Below are positions 1 to 8,969 of a stretch of DNA of 64,000 nt, piece after piece. This stretch comes from Brevundimonas mediterranea (GTDB lineage: Bacteria; Pseudomonadota; Alphaproteobacteria; Caulobacterales; Caulobacteraceae). The number at the start of each line of letters is the position of its first letter. Position 1 is the first letter of the stretch. The notes under the pieces are model-generated. The model did not search any database and was not told the origin of the DNA. It was given only the letters and a program-made list of their open reading frames with translations. The DNA is taken from contig NZ_JACIDA010000002.1 of the NCBI RefSeq assembly GCF_014196125.1, positions 186,001 through 250,000 of the forward strand, written 5' to 3'. Made by a program: the position numbers and the translations under genes.

Positions 1-212
1 CTGATCGTTGTGACGCCGTTGGTGAAAACGCCCCGCAGGCTCACCTGGTAGGGCGCGACTGCGCCCGAGGCGGTCAGCGCGGCTTCGAACAGGCCCCAAC
101 GCTCCACACTCATCCCATGAGCCTGAGAGGCGAAGGCGCCCTGACCGCCTAGAGCCAAACCCGCTGCTCCGGCGGCTACGACACCCCTCCGGGTCATACC
201 CAGCGTCATCAT
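1..212 (-). CDS. N-terminus of an exported DUF5060-type glycoside hydrolase (partial)
   Basis: Only about 70 codons of the 5' end lie in the window; the gene continues past base 1. The protein begins MMTLGMTRRGVVAAGAAG, a twin-arginine-like signal (RRGV before an Ala/Gly-rich core). After the likely cleavage region comes MSVERWGLFEAAL and then a segment with GVFTNG. This W-G-x-F-E and F-T-x-G spacing matches the start of the DUF5060 domain found in front of DUF4038 and related glycoside hydrolase catalytic domains. The start at 212 follows a GGGGAGA ribosome site; the ATG at 209 is equally possible. A half copy of the locus operator lies about 50 bases upstream, so the gene probably belongs to the same regulon. 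The catalytic family cannot be read from this fragment. Confidence 0.6.
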   Translation of the reverse strand, partial: MMTLGMTRRGVVAAGAAGLALGGQGAFASQAHGMSVERWGLFEAALTASGAVAPYQVSLRGVFTNGVTTI

Positions 213-765
213 TTCGTCTCCCCAAAACTCTGCGGCATCAAATCCGATCAAAAGTCATCATACAAGTCAGCTTCGGTGACAGCGACGTCCCGCCGCGTTC
301 GGAGACCTGCCGGCGCTGAGAATCCGGTGCCTTCACAGGCCTTCCATGTCGCCGCTGATGGCGCGCGTGGCGGCCACAGCGTTGCGGGCCATCAGTGCGC
401 CGCCGGGGTTCTCGATCAGTCAGGAAAGGGGTGTGACTCTGACGGGCTGTCGACGACGAAGGCAGGGTATTGAAACGCGTCGTTCAGCGACGTCGCGACA
501 AACCGGCGGCGGCCAGGCGGCTTAAGCAGCGACGGTTCCGAAGCCCCGGTTTAGCGTTTCGGCGCTCTTTAGTGGGACACCCCACGCCAAACGAAATCCC
601 CGCCGACCAAAGACTTCACCCCGTCAGCGTCGGGATGGTGCTCTACGGCTGCAGCCGCAAACGACGCATTCGGCGAGGAGAAAATAGCGGCGAAAAGCTA
701 TCGGGGTGCAGCCGCTCAAGCTTGCGGTCGGGTTAGGGCGAAAGACGGCTTCGCCGCTCTCGTCG
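213..765. other. Intergenic stretch between two minus-strand genes
   Basis: These 553 bases lack a convincing gene. Apart from the operator-like half-site at 257-270, I see only short open frames with ordinary composition and no ribosome sites. A 28-codon minus-strand fragment ending at 333 could be the tail of a decayed gene, but nothing upstream extends it in frame. Confidence 0.4.
257..270. promoter_or_regulatory. Degenerate copy of the locus operator
   Basis: ATCATACAAGTCAG keeps the left half ATCATAC of the palindrome found at 1663-1676 but not the right half. It sits about 50 bases upstream of the DUF5060 gene start on the minus strand, where a repressor site would be expected. One half-site alone is weak evidence. 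Confidence 0.35.
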
Positions 766-1536
766 TCAGCCCGTGACGGCCTTAGTCGATTTGTCCTTCG
801 GCCCTGGACGCCGCTTACGCCAGGACTGCTCGATATGGTCCCTCATGGCCGCCGAAGCGCCGGCTGCGTCGCCCGATATGATGGCGTCGAACACCTTCGT
901 GTGCGCCTCATGGGTCGCACGGATATGGTCCACATTGAGCCGGCCGCTGTAGCTGTAGGTCTTGATCGCCTTGCTCTGGATGCTGTCGATGATGGCCTTG
1001 CTGAGCCGATCTCCCGAAAGCCGCATGATGATGTCGTGGAAGGCCACATCCTCGTGCACATAGCCGGCGGGCGTGGCGATCAGCTTCTCCAGCTTCTGCA
1101 TCTGTTGGGTCAGCTCTGAAATGGCTTCCGGCGTAATGTTCCGCGCCGCCTTGGCCGCCATGTCCCCTTCCAGCGAGGCCCGGATCGACGAGAGATTGTC
1201 GAGATAGCTCAGGCCGTCCTCGCGCCGGAACAGGGCGCTGAGGATCATCGGGTCGAGCAGGTTCCACGACGAGGGATCCTGGATGATCGTCCCGCGGCCC
1301 TGCTGCGAGATCACAAGGCCCTTTTCCGTCAGCGCCGTCGTCGCCTCGCGCACCACCGTCCGGCTGACGCCGTAGATGTCGCACAGCACGTTCTCGGGCG
1401 GCAGGGCTGAACCGACGGGATGGATCTCGGTGACGATGGCGTTCACCAGATCCTCCACGACCGCAGCCGCAAGACGAGGACGCCGAGTGGCGCGGTGAAT
1501 GGAGGGGTTTGGCAGGGCGGTCATATTCGTCGGCAT
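766..1536 (-). CDS. GntR/FadR-family transcriptional regulator of the sugar locus
   Basis: 256 residues. The N-terminal third is a winged helix (GSALPPENVLCDIYGVSRTV, then VREATTALTEKGLV and the QGRGT wing), the GntR signature. The rest is an FCD ligand-binding domain with the usual metal-type histidines (HEDVAFHDII near residue 170, HEAHTKVF, MRDHIEQS). FadR-subfamily proteins of this build usually repress uronate or sugar acid catabolic genes and release DNA when an acid intermediate binds. The gene is divergent from the dehydratase gene, with a near-palindrome in the 181-base gap, which fits autoregulation. Matching palindromes before the other transcription units suggest it controls the whole locus. 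The effector (perhaps a 2-keto-3-deoxy acid) is inferred. An internal ATG four codons in is an alternative start. Confidence 0.9.
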   Translation of the reverse strand: MPTNMTALPNPSIHRATRRPRLAAAVVEDLVNAIVTEIHPVGSALPPENVLCDIYGVSRTVVREATTALTEKGLVISQQGRGTIIQDPSSWNLLDPMILSALFRREDGLSYLDNLSSIRASLEGDMAAKAARNITPEAISELTQQMQKLEKLIATPAGYVHEDVAFHDIIMRLSGDRLSKAIIDSIQSKAIKTYSYSGRLNVDHIRATHEAHTKVFDAIISGDAAGASAAMRDHIEQSWRKRRPGPKDKSTKAVTG

Positions 1537-1662
1537 CTCGCTGATTCCCGAAGCGACTTTGCGGGAGGCCAGATCGTATCACGATATGGAATTCGCCGCC
1601 GCCGCCCCTTTCCACGTCAAGCTCGCCTGAACCGCACAGTCAAGGGTTGCCAACACTCAAAC

Positions 1663-1676
1663 ATCATACGTATTAT
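1663..1676. promoter_or_regulatory. Operator palindrome between the regulator and the dehydratase
   Basis: ATCATACGTATTAT is a near-perfect palindrome around ATACGTAT, 42 bases before the dehydratase start and 127 before the regulator start. It is the best-formed copy of a motif that recurs at 5994, 8939, 10616, 19768 and 28971. A separate inverted repeat, GGACC-GAC-GGTCC, follows at 1683-1695. Binding by the GntR protein is inferred from position and recurrence. Confidence 0.65.
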
Positions 1677-1717
1677 CAAATTGGACCGACGGTCCGGCAT
1701 TCGACATGAGACGACGT

Positions 1718-2875
1718 ATGAAGATCACCGGGTATCGCAGCCTGACCACGGTACACGACTGGGGACGGCCGGTCGGCGACGTCAACGGCGTCGTCGAGTC
1801 CGGCCTGACGGAGGTGCCGGTCCTGCTCCTGGAGACAGACGGCGGACTGACGGGCGTCGGCCTTGGTCAGCACGCCGACATCGCCCGCGTCTTTCCCGCC
1901 GTCGAGGATGAAGATCCACGGGCCGTCTCGTCGCTTTACGACCGCATGCTGTCCCATGTGTTCAAGAGCGGCCACGCCGGATCGACCTATGGCGCCATCG
2001 CCGCTGTCGACATGGCCTTGTGGGACCTCAAGGCGAAAATGGCGAACGAACCGTTGTGGCGGACGCTGGGGGCGCGCGACCGGTTCGTGCCGGGTTACGC
2101 CTCGGGACTTTGCTATGGGCTGACGGACGCCGCTTTCAGCGACCTCTACGAACGCTGGGCGGATCTCGGCTTCACCTCCGCCAAGATCAAGGGCGGCAAG
2201 GATCAGGATCGCGACATTCGGCGGTTGCTGGCCGCGCGCGAGATCATGAGCCGGAATACGGATCGCCCCGCCATGATGCTGGACGTCAACGAATGCTGGA
2301 GCCGCAAGCAGGCGGTGCGCCATATCGGAGAGATCGAGGCGCATCTCGACCTGACCTGGATCGAGGAGCCGCTGCGCCGCTGGGATGCGGAAGGGCACGC
2401 GATCGTCAGCCGCTCGGTGAAGACGGCTGTCGCCACCGGGGAAAACCTGACGGGACTGGATCAGTTCACGCCGCTGTTCGACGCCCGCGCCATCGATGTC
2501 GTCCAGACGGGCAGCGTGTGGGGCATCACCCATTTCAACCGCGTCGCGGTCGCCGCCCATGCGCACAATCTGCCCGTCTCTCCGGTGGGCTATAACGCCA
2601 ATCCCGTCGCCCATGCTGCGGCGGCGGTCCCCAATATGGTCGGGATAGAAATCCAGGATTTTGGTTTCCCCCTGGGTTTGAGCGTCGATCAGCAGATCAT
2701 TGACGGCGGCATCGTCCTCGGCGACAGGCCCGGCCTGGGCATCGAGGTCGATGAGATCGCTATCGCCAACAATCGCCTCAACGGCGCATGGTCCAAACCG
2801 GAGGGGCCGCATGTCCGACCCCGGCGCGCGGGTCTGGGTCTGGTGCCAAACAGCCGCGCCGCAGCGGAACGATAA
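1718..2875 (+). CDS. Enolase-superfamily sugar acid dehydratase (mandelate racemase type)
   Basis: 385 residues from the ATG at 1718; an in-frame ATG at 1706 adds MRRR. The capping domain is followed by the barrel motifs of the mandelate racemase subgroup: a K-x-K pair in AKIKGGKD (K156, K158), metal ligands in LDVNECW (D189), WIEEPL (E216) and ATGENLTG (E242), and a later HAHNLPVSP segment. Such enzymes remove water from an aldonate to give a 2-keto-3-deoxy acid. Given the dehydrogenase, lactonase, SDR and FAH hydrolase that follow, L-fuconate or a related 6-deoxy or pentonic acid is the likely substrate. It is the first gene of the plus-strand run and directly downstream of the operator. 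The exact substrate cannot be read from sequence. Confidence 0.85.
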   Translation: MKITGYRSLTTVHDWGRPVGDVNGVVESGLTEVPVLLLETDGGLTGVGLGQHADIARVFPAVEDEDPRAVSSLYDRMLSHVFKSGHAGSTYGAIAAVDMALWDLKAKMANEPLWRTLGARDRFVPGYASGLCYGLTDAAFSDLYERWADLGFTSAKIKGGKDQDRDIRRLLAAREIMSRNTDRPAMMLDVNECWSRKQAVRHIGEIEAHLDLTWIEEPLRRWDAEGHAIVSRSVKTAVATGENLTGLDQFTPLFDARAIDVVQTGSVWGITHFNRVAVAAHAHNLPVSPVGYNANPVAHAAAAVPNMVGIEIQDFGFPLGLSVDQQIIDGGIVLGDRPGLGIEVDEIAIANNRLNGAWSKPEGPHVRPRRAGLGLVPNSRAAAER

Positions 2876-2907
2876 GACGTCTCAAGACGCGATCGGGGAA
2901 CGACAGG

Positions 2908-3858
2908 ATGCACAAGACCAGGATCGGGCGCGACGGCCCGAACGTCTCCGTACTAGCGCTGGGCGGCGCCTCGCTGGGCGGCGTCTATCAGGACGTCTCA
3001 CAGGGCGAGGCGGACGCTGTGGTTCAGGCGGCGCTGGACGCCGGGATCAATCTGATCGACGTGGCGCCCTATTACGGTCTGACGCGCGCCGAAACGGCCC
3101 TCGGCGCCGCGCTGAAGGGCGTACCGCGCTCCGACTTCGTGCTGATGACCAAGGTTGGCCGCTACGGCGACAAAACCTGGAATTTCTCGCGTGAAGCCAC
3201 GCTGCGCAGTCTGGACGAGAGCCGAGCCCGGCTCGGCGTCGATTACATCGATGTCCTGCAATGCCACGACATCGAACATGGCGACCGCCGCCAGTTGATC
3301 GAGGAGGCTCTGCCGACGCTTCGTGACCTGAAGGGCCAGGGGGCGATCGGCCGGATTGGAATCACCGGCTATGACCTGTCGGTGCTTGAGGACGTGGCGA
3401 CCACCGAACAGGTCGACACGGTCATGGCCTACTGCACCTACAGCCTGCAGGACCGGCGTCTGGCCGGTGTCGCACAGCGTCTGGGCCGCAGCGGCGTGGC
3501 CGTCTTCAATGCGTCTCCGCTAGGCATGGGATTGCTGACGTCGAAGGGACCGCCGGACTGGCATCCCGGGCATCCTTCGGTCTGGGCGGCGGCCGCAGAG
3601 GCGGCGCGACGCTGTGAGGCCCTGGGCGTCGATCTGTCATTTGTGGCCCTCCAGTTCGCCCTCCAGACGGCGGCCGCCAACGGCATCGTCTCGACCGTCG
3701 TCGGCATGTCCAAGCCCTCGAACCTGGACCGCAACATCGAAGCCCTGACCACGCCGATTGACCCGGCCGTCCTGACTGCGGTCGAGGCGGCGCTGGCGCC
3801 CGTGCGCGACAAGGGGTGGGATGTCCTGCCCGGCGGAGGCGGCAAGGCCGGGAAATGA
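2908..3858 (+). CDS. Aldo/keto reductase, likely L-fucose (6-deoxyhexose) dehydrogenase
   Basis: 316 residues. The aldo/keto reductase catalytic set is visible: D51 and Y55/Y56 in LIDVAPYYG, K82 in MTKVGRYG and H120 in VLQCHD. The opening TRIGRDGPNVSVLALGGASLGG resembles the L-galactose/L-fucose/pyridoxal dehydrogenase branch, which oxidizes the sugar at C1 to a lactone with NAD(P)+. The ATG at 2908 is preferred over upstream starts because the homology begins there; GGGGA lies upstream. The stop overlaps the next start as ATGA (3855-3858), implying translational coupling to the lactonase, the next pathway step. Confidence 0.82.
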   Translation: MHKTRIGRDGPNVSVLALGGASLGGVYQDVSQGEADAVVQAALDAGINLIDVAPYYGLTRAETALGAALKGVPRSDFVLMTKVGRYGDKTWNFSREATLRSLDESRARLGVDYIDVLQCHDIEHGDRRQLIEEALPTLRDLKGQGAIGRIGITGYDLSVLEDVATTEQVDTVMAYCTYSLQDRRLAGVAQRLGRSGVAVFNASPLGMGLLTSKGPPDWHPGHPSVWAAAAEAARRCEALGVDLSFVALQFALQTAAANGIVSTVVGMSKPSNLDRNIEALTTPIDPAVLTAVEAALAPVRDKGWDVLPGGGGKAGK

Positions 3859-4739
3859 TCGATTCCCACCTCCATCTCTGGGATCCCGGACAACTGGACT
3901 ACGACTGGCTGCAGCATGTTCCGGCGATCGCCGGGCGTCACGGGCCGGAGGATTTCGTGCGGCTGGATCGCCGGCCGAGCCAAGCCGTCTTCGTCCAGGC
4001 GGACTGCGCCCCGACCCAGGCGCTGGCGGAAGTGGACTGGGTGGCGGGCTTGGCGCCGTCCGCGCTCGACATCCCTGCGATCGTCGCCTTTGCCCCGCTG
4101 GAGACGGGAGCCGCCGTTCAGTCCCACCTCGACGCCCTGATACGCCGCCCACAGGTTCGCGGCGTGCGACGCTCGACGCAGAACGAGGCGGACGGCTTCC
4201 TGTCGACGCCCGCCCATATCGACGGCATGGTCGCTGCGGCCGAGCGAGGTCTGACGCTGGACGTCTGCGTCCGCGACCGCCAGCTGCCCGAACTGGTGAA
4301 GGTGCTGCAGACGTTCTTCGCGCGCGTCCCCACAGCGCGGGTCGTTCTGGACCATCTTGGAAAGCCGGACATCGCTCTGCACGGCGGCGACATCACGGGC
4401 GCCGACTGGGCCGACAATCTGAAAAGACTGGCGGCATTTCCCCAGGTCTTCGCCAAGATTTCCGGCCTGACCACCCAGGATGACTGGGCTACGGGACGGG
4501 ACGCGACCCTGCGTCCCTATATCGATCACGCCCTCGCCTGTTTCGGTCCTGACCGGCTGATGTTCGGCGGCGACTGGCCTGTCGTTGATCTGGCGGGCGG
4601 CTACGGCCGATGGCTGACGATCTTCGATCAAGCGACGGCGCACCTGTCGGCCGAAGATCGCGACCGCATCTCCGGCGGCGTCGCTGCCGACGTCTACCGT
4701 ATCACCCCCTCGCCCGACGTTCAGGAGACGGCCCGATGA
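3855..4739 (+). CDS. Amidohydrolase-2 family sugar lactonase (L-fucono-1,5-lactonase-like)
   Basis: 294 residues. The protein opens with MIDSHLHLWD, whose H-x-H (H5, H7) is the first metal-binding pair of the amidohydrolase superfamily, and closes its barrel with MFGGDWPV, carrying the conserved aspartate. This matches the Amidohydro_2 lactonases that open L-fucono- or L-rhamnono-lactones in non-phosphorylative pathways. It overlaps the dehydrogenase before it and the transporter after it by four bases each (ATGA), so the three are almost certainly translated together. It is cytoplasmic, with no signal peptide. Confidence 0.85.
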   Translation: MIDSHLHLWDPGQLDYDWLQHVPAIAGRHGPEDFVRLDRRPSQAVFVQADCAPTQALAEVDWVAGLAPSALDIPAIVAFAPLETGAAVQSHLDALIRRPQVRGVRRSTQNEADGFLSTPAHIDGMVAAAERGLTLDVCVRDRQLPELVKVLQTFFARVPTARVVLDHLGKPDIALHGGDITGADWADNLKRLAAFPQVFAKISGLTTQDDWATGRDATLRPYIDHALACFGPDRLMFGGDWPVVDLAGGYGRWLTIFDQATAHLSAEDRDRISGGVAADVYRITPSPDVQETAR

Positions 4740-5989
4740 CCCTCGAGACCCCGGCGCGGTATGTCGCCGGCCCCGGCCGCGTGCGACTTCAGCTGTCGCT
4801 GATGGTCAACTTTTTCCTGCTGATGGCGCTCTACAGCGGCGTTCTGGGCGTGTTGCTGCCCAACCAGATCGCGGCGCTGAATCCGGTGGAGAAGGCGAAC
4901 AATCTCGCCCTGATGTTCGCAATCACGTCGGTCTTCTCGACCCTGACCACCCCCATAGCCGGGGCCCTTTCGGATCGCACCCGCACGCGCTGGGGCCGCC
5001 GTTCTCCGTGGATCGCGATCGCGTCGCTGATCGGGTCGCTGTGCCTGTTCGGCGTCTCCTGGCAGACGAGCTTCTGGTCGCTGATGGTCCTGTGGGTCAT
5101 GGCGACCGTGGCCTACAACGCCATGCAGCCGGCGATGACGACCGTGATCGCGGATCGATTCTCGCCGGAGTCGCGCGGCGTCGTCTCCGGCGTCGTGGGA
5201 GCCGGCATGACCGCCGGGCTGACCGCAGGCACGGTCGTCGCCGGCTATCTGGCTGGCGCCCAGGTCCTGGCCTACGGCCTGTTCGCCGTCGCGATCGCCG
5301 TCTCTTGCCTCGCCTTCGTCCTGATCAACCGCGAACCGTCTACCGCTCACCAGCCGGCGCGCAGCTTCTCGTGGATCCCGTTCGCCAAGGGCTTCTGGAT
5401 CAGTCCGAAAGAGCATCCCGACTTCGCCTGGGCTTTCGCCGGTCGGTTTACGATCTACATGGGCTATCAGGCGGTCGCGGCCTATCTGCTCTACATCCTG
5501 CGCGACTACATCGGCCTCTCCGACGCCGCCTCGAACATCGCCATCGCCAATATGGCCATGATCACCCTGGTCTGCCTGGTCGTATCGTCCCTGGCCTCGG
5601 GCTTTCTGTCCGACCACTTCCAGCGCCGCAAGCCGTTCGTCATCATCGCCAGCCTGATCATGGGGTGCGCCATGGTGGTTCCGCTGCTGATGCCGAACAT
5701 GAACGGCATGTGGATCTACGCCGGCGTCATCGGGGTGGGCTACGGCATGTTCATGTCGATCGACATGGCCCTGATGACCCAGGTTCTCCCCCAGAGCGCG
5801 GAGGGCGACGAGGGCAAGGATCTGGGCGTGCTGACGACCGCAGTAAATATTCCGCAGATCCTCAGCCCCGTCATGGCGGCCATTTTGTTGAACGTCTTCG
5901 GCGGGAACTACGCCGCCATCTTCATCGCCGCTGTGATCTTCGTCTTCGGCTCCGCCTTCTGCGTCCTGCCAATCAAATCCGTGCGTTAG
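4736..5989 (+). CDS. MFS sugar transporter (inner membrane)
   Basis: 417 residues with about twelve hydrophobic segments. The loop after helix 2-3 reads GALSDRTRTRWGRRSPWI, the G-x-x-x-D-R/K-x-G-R-R motif of the major facilitator superfamily, close to the GPH-like sugar porters of Caulobacter and sphingomonads. It should carry the mono- or oligosaccharide released in the periplasm into the cytoplasm. It is the fourth gene of the run, overlapping the lactonase by ATGA, and is followed by an operator and promoter that restart transcription for the receptor gene. The substrate is inferred from context only. Confidence 0.85.
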   Translation: MTLETPARYVAGPGRVRLQLSLMVNFFLLMALYSGVLGVLLPNQIAALNPVEKANNLALMFAITSVFSTLTTPIAGALSDRTRTRWGRRSPWIAIASLIGSLCLFGVSWQTSFWSLMVLWVMATVAYNAMQPAMTTVIADRFSPESRGVVSGVVGAGMTAGLTAGTVVAGYLAGAQVLAYGLFAVAIAVSCLAFVLINREPSTAHQPARSFSWIPFAKGFWISPKEHPDFAWAFAGRFTIYMGYQAVAAYLLYILRDYIGLSDAASNIAIANMAMITLVCLVVSSLASGFLSDHFQRRKPFVIIASLIMGCAMVVPLLMPNMNGMWIYAGVIGVGYGMFMSIDMALMTQVLPQSAEGDEGKDLGVLTTAVNIPQILSPVMAAILLNVFGGNYAAIFIAAVIFVFGSAFCVLPIKSVR

Positions 5990-5993
5990 CCAC

Positions 5994-6014
5994 AATATTC
6001 GTAAGATGTATGAT
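5994..6014. promoter_or_regulatory. Operator copy upstream of the TonB receptor
   Basis: Bases 5994-6007 read, on the minus strand, ATCTTACGAATATT, an imperfect copy of ATCATACGTATTAT. A further half-site GTATGAT follows directly at 6008-6014. The cluster lies just before the TTGACA box of the receptor promoter. Confidence 0.5.
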
Positions 6015-6020
6015 GATAAT

Positions 6021-6049
6021 TTGACATACATCCCTCCCCCTGCATAAGC
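6021..6049 (+). promoter_or_regulatory. Putative sigma-70-type promoter of the TonB receptor gene
   Basis: A consensus TTGACA at 6021-6026 is followed after 16-17 bases by CATAAG/ATAAGC at 6043-6049, about 55 bases before the start codon. It adjoins the operator cluster, so a bound repressor could block it. Confidence 0.5.
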
Positions 6050-6103
6050 TTTGTGCAAGGCTTGAAAAAAAGCCGTTGGGGTTGAAACGAACAGGATCCG
6101 AGG

Positions 6104-8836
6104 ATGTCCAAAAAGACGACAATGATGGCCGCGACCGCCTTGGGGCTGGTCGTCGCATGGTCGCTTCCGACCGCGCTCATGGCGCAGGAAGCGGCCCCGC
6201 CCCCGCCCGCCGATCAAGATGTCAGCAATGTCGACGAGATCGTCGTCACAGGCATCCGGGCCAGCCAGGCCCAATCGATCGACATCAAGCGCAACAACAT
6301 CGGCGTGGTCGATTCGATCGCTTCCGAGGACCTCGGCAAACTGCCGGACCAGAACGTCGCCGAGTCGCTGCAACGCATCGCCGGCGTCACCATCGAACGG
6401 AACCGTGGCGAAGGCCGCTACGTCTCTGTTCGCGGTTTTGGACCCAAGTTCAACGCCGTGACCGTGAATGGACGCACCCTGGCCACGGACAACAACGGTC
6501 GCGAGTTCTCCTTCGACGTTCTGCCCTCCGAGGTCATCGCGGGCGCCGACGTCTACAAGTCGCCGCAGGCCAACATCAACGGCGCCTCGATCGGCGCGAC
6601 CATCGACGTGCGCACTCTCCGCCCTCTGGAGCAACGCAACGCCGGTTTCGACGCGGCAGGCTCCATCGGTTCGATGTGGGCGGAACTGCGCGACACCTAC
6701 AATCCCGAGGCTTCGGGCGTCGTCAGCTGGCGTAACGAGGATCGCACCCTGGGCGTCGCCCTGTCCGCGTCCTACAGCGACCAGCAGGTGCGCGACGACG
6801 AGTTCACCATCGGCGCGGGCCACGTGTACCGCTCCAGCACGGACTCCTATTACAACGCCGGCGGCGTCGCCGGCGCCCGGATCGGCCCCGGCGTCGCGCC
6901 CTTCAGCCGCGTCTCCATGCCTTCCAACCTGTCGCCCTTCTTCTTCGAGCGCGACAAGACGATGACCGGCCTGAACGGCGTCGTTCAGTACAAGCCGATG
7001 GACAATCTGACCCTGACGGTCGACGCCCTCTACGCCAACGCCGACATCACCGAGCAGCAGACCGGCCTGGCCTATGACTTCGCCGGCGGCCGACTGGTCG
7101 AACAGGTCGTCCAAGATGGAGAGGCCGTCTACCAGCGCTACCAGGGCGGCTTCGTCGACCAGATCATCCAGTATGATCACCGCGAGGTCACCACCAACCA
7201 GTTCGGCTTCAACGCCAAATGGCAGGCGACCGACGACCTGAGCCTGACCTTCGACGCCTCCTCCTCAAAGGCCGAGCGTCGCGGAAAGGAAGACAATGAC
7301 TTCACGACGATCCGCCGCAAGAACGTGGACCTGTGGTTCGACCGCCGGTCTGGCAGCCCGATCTACGACTACGGCTTCACCAGCCCGAACTACGCCAATG
7401 CCGCGACCAACCCCCAGGGCGTCACCGCTCACTACTATATCTGGGGCGGCGGCTCGGACGTCGATGACGAGATCAACGAATACCGCCTCGACGGCGCGTG
7501 GAAACCCGCTGGCGCCGTTTCAGTCTATGCCGGCCTGAGCGCCCAAAGCCGCACCAAGACGATCAACGCGTCGGAAATGCCTTTCGGCGAACAATGCGCC
7601 TACTGCGACTCCAATCAGCTGTTGCCGCAATCCCTGTTCCAGTCGACCGACCGCAACTTCTTCGGCGGCAAGGGCGGCGGCGACATCCTTCGCGACTGGC
7701 TCATCTACAATCCCCGCGACCTGATCCTTCAGGTCAAGGAATACGCGACCCGCGACGGCAAGGCGTTCAACCCGGCGGTCTTCTCCCCATCGGCGTCCTC
7801 GGTCGTCGATGAGGACGTTCTGCTCGGCTATCTGATGACCAACATCGATACCGAGCTGGCTGGCATGCCCCTGGCCGTGAACTTCGGCGTGCGGATCGAG
7901 GACACGGATTACACCTCGTCCGGCGCTTCGCGCACGGTGCTCAGCGCCACGCCCAATGGCGCAGGCCAGAACATCATCGTCGTGTCGCCGGTCGTGCCCG
8001 TCAGCTTCGACGGTCACTACACCGACATCCTTCCGTCGCTGAACGCCCGTCTGAACGTCACGGACGATCTGATCCTGCGCTTCGCCACGTCTCGCGTGAT
8101 GACCCGCCCGACCCTGTCGGATCTGTCGCCGCGCCAGAGCATCCAGACCAACCCCGGCAACGAAACCATCAAACGGGGCAATCCGGACCTGGAGCCCTTC
8201 CGGGCCACCCAGATCGAAGCCGGCGTTGAATGGTATTTCGACAAGGCGTCGCTGCTGTCATTCGCGGCCTTCTACAAGAACATCGACTCCTTCGTGACCC
8301 TGGTCACGACGCCCCAACGGGTCGATCAGGTCACCTTCCAGGTCACGGTTCCGGCCAATGGCCAGGGCGCTGTGGTGAAGGGCTTCGAGCTCGGCTATCG
8401 TCAGGCCTTCGACAACCTGCCGGCGCCCTTCGACGGCCTGGGCGTTCAGACCAGCTTCACCTTCGCGGACTCCGACGCCAACTACACCAACACCGTCGCG
8501 AACGTGTCCTACGGCCTGGAAGGCCTGTCCAAATACTCCTACAGCCTCGTCGGCTTCTACGAGAAGGGTCCGATCCAGGCCCGGATCGCCTACACCTGGC
8601 GCGACAAGTTCCTTCAGGTCGCCTCGGGCCGAAACGGCGAACCGGAGTATTTCGACGCCTATGGCCAGCTGGACGTCGGCGCCTCCTATGACATCGGCGA
8701 CAACTTCACCGTCTTCGTCGACGGCCTCAACCTGACGGACGAGGACGAGTTCATCTATTCGGTCAGCGAAGACCGAACCAAGGAATTCCGCACCACTGGC
8801 CGCCGGGTTTCGGCGGGCGTGCGCGTCCGCTTCTAA
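6104..8836 (+). CDS. TonB-dependent outer membrane receptor
   Basis: 910 residues. A signal peptide (hydrophobic core ending in ALMAQE) precedes a TonB-box-like DEIVVTGIRASQAQS and a plug domain with SEDLGKLPDQNVAESLQRI, GVTIERNRGEG and SVRGFG, the typical opening of the large Caulobacterales/Xanthomonadales receptors. The C-terminus is a beta-strand ending in VSAGVRVRF with a terminal Phe, as outer membrane barrels require. It probably imports oligosaccharides from the polymer attacked by the secreted glycosidases of this locus. There is no SusD-like lipoprotein beside it, as expected outside Bacteroidetes. It has its own promoter and a strong terminator, so it can be expressed as a single gene. 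Confidence 0.93.
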   Translation: MSKKTTMMAATALGLVVAWSLPTALMAQEAAPPPPADQDVSNVDEIVVTGIRASQAQSIDIKRNNIGVVDSIASEDLGKLPDQNVAESLQRIAGVTIERNRGEGRYVSVRGFGPKFNAVTVNGRTLATDNNGREFSFDVLPSEVIAGADVYKSPQANINGASIGATIDVRTLRPLEQRNAGFDAAGSIGSMWAELRDTYNPEASGVVSWRNEDRTLGVALSASYSDQQVRDDEFTIGAGHVYRSSTDSYYNAGGVAGARIGPGVAPFSRVSMPSNLSPFFFERDKTMTGLNGVVQYKPMDNLTLTVDALYANADITEQQTGLAYDFAGGRLVEQVVQDGEAVYQRYQGGFVDQIIQYDHREVTTNQFGFNAKWQATDDLSLTFDASSSKAERRGKEDNDFTTIRRKNVDLWFDRRSGSPIYDYGFTSPNYANAATNPQGVTAHYYIWGGGSDVDDEINEYRLDGAWKPAGAVSVYAGLSAQSRTKTINASEMPFGEQCAYCDSNQLLPQSLFQSTDRNFFGGKGGGDILRDWLIYNPRDLILQVKEYATRDGKAFNPAVFSPSASSVVDEDVLLGYLMTNIDTELAGMPLAVNFGVRIEDTDYTSSGASRTVLSATPNGAGQNIIVVSPVVPVSFDGHYTDILPSLNARLNVTDDLILRFATSRVMTRPTLSDLSPRQSIQTNPGNETIKRGNPDLEPFRATQIEAGVEWYFDKASLLSFAAFYKNIDSFVTLVTTPQRVDQVTFQVTVPANGQGAVVKGFELGYRQAFDNLPAPFDGLGVQTSFTFADSDANYTNTVANVSYGLEGLSKYSYSLVGFYEKGPIQARIAYTWRDKFLQVASGRNGEPEYFDAYGQLDVGASYDIGDNFTVFVDGLNLTDEDEFIYSVSEDRTKEFRTTGRRVSAGVRVRF

Positions 8837-8863
8837 CTCCCTCTCCCCTGCCGATTTCGGTCA

Positions 8864-8899
8864 GCCGCATTGCGCCCGTCGCAATGCGGCTTCTTTTTT
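8864..8899 (+). terminator. Rho-independent terminator after the TonB receptor gene
   Basis: GCCGCATTGCG at 8864-8874 pairs perfectly with CGCAATGCGGC at 8880-8890 around a five-base loop, followed by TTCTTTTTT. An 11-bp stem with a T-run 28 bases after the stop codon is a textbook terminator. Confidence 0.9.
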
Positions 8900-8938
8900 G
8901 CGCAGCCTTGACGATCAAAGCCCTGCCCACTAGCAAAC

Positions 8939-8952
8939 ATCATACGTCTTAT
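8939..8952. promoter_or_regulatory. Operator copy upstream of the SDR gene
   Basis: ATCATACGTCTTAT differs at one position from the site at 1663-1676. It lies 17 bases before the SDR start, downstream of a TTGACG box at 8908-8913, where bound protein would block transcription. Confidence 0.6.
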
Positions 8953-8969
8953 GTTTAGAGGGGCAGGCG

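Noticed and set aside
333..419. A 28-codon minus-strand frame reading LIENPGGALMARN onward to a stop
   Set aside because: It looks protein-like but has a stop immediately upstream in frame, no start with a ribosome site and no homology I recognize. It could be a decayed gene tail but this is not enough to annotate.
1683..1695. GGACC-GAC-GGTCC inverted repeat near the first operator
   Set aside because: It is perfect but single. It does not recur at the other promoters of the locus, so it was not called as a regulatory site.
4721..7180. 819-residue open frame antisense to the MFS and TonB receptor genes
   Set aside because: Same high-GC shadow effect, with known protein families on the sense strand. 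It also runs across the promoter and operator of the receptor.
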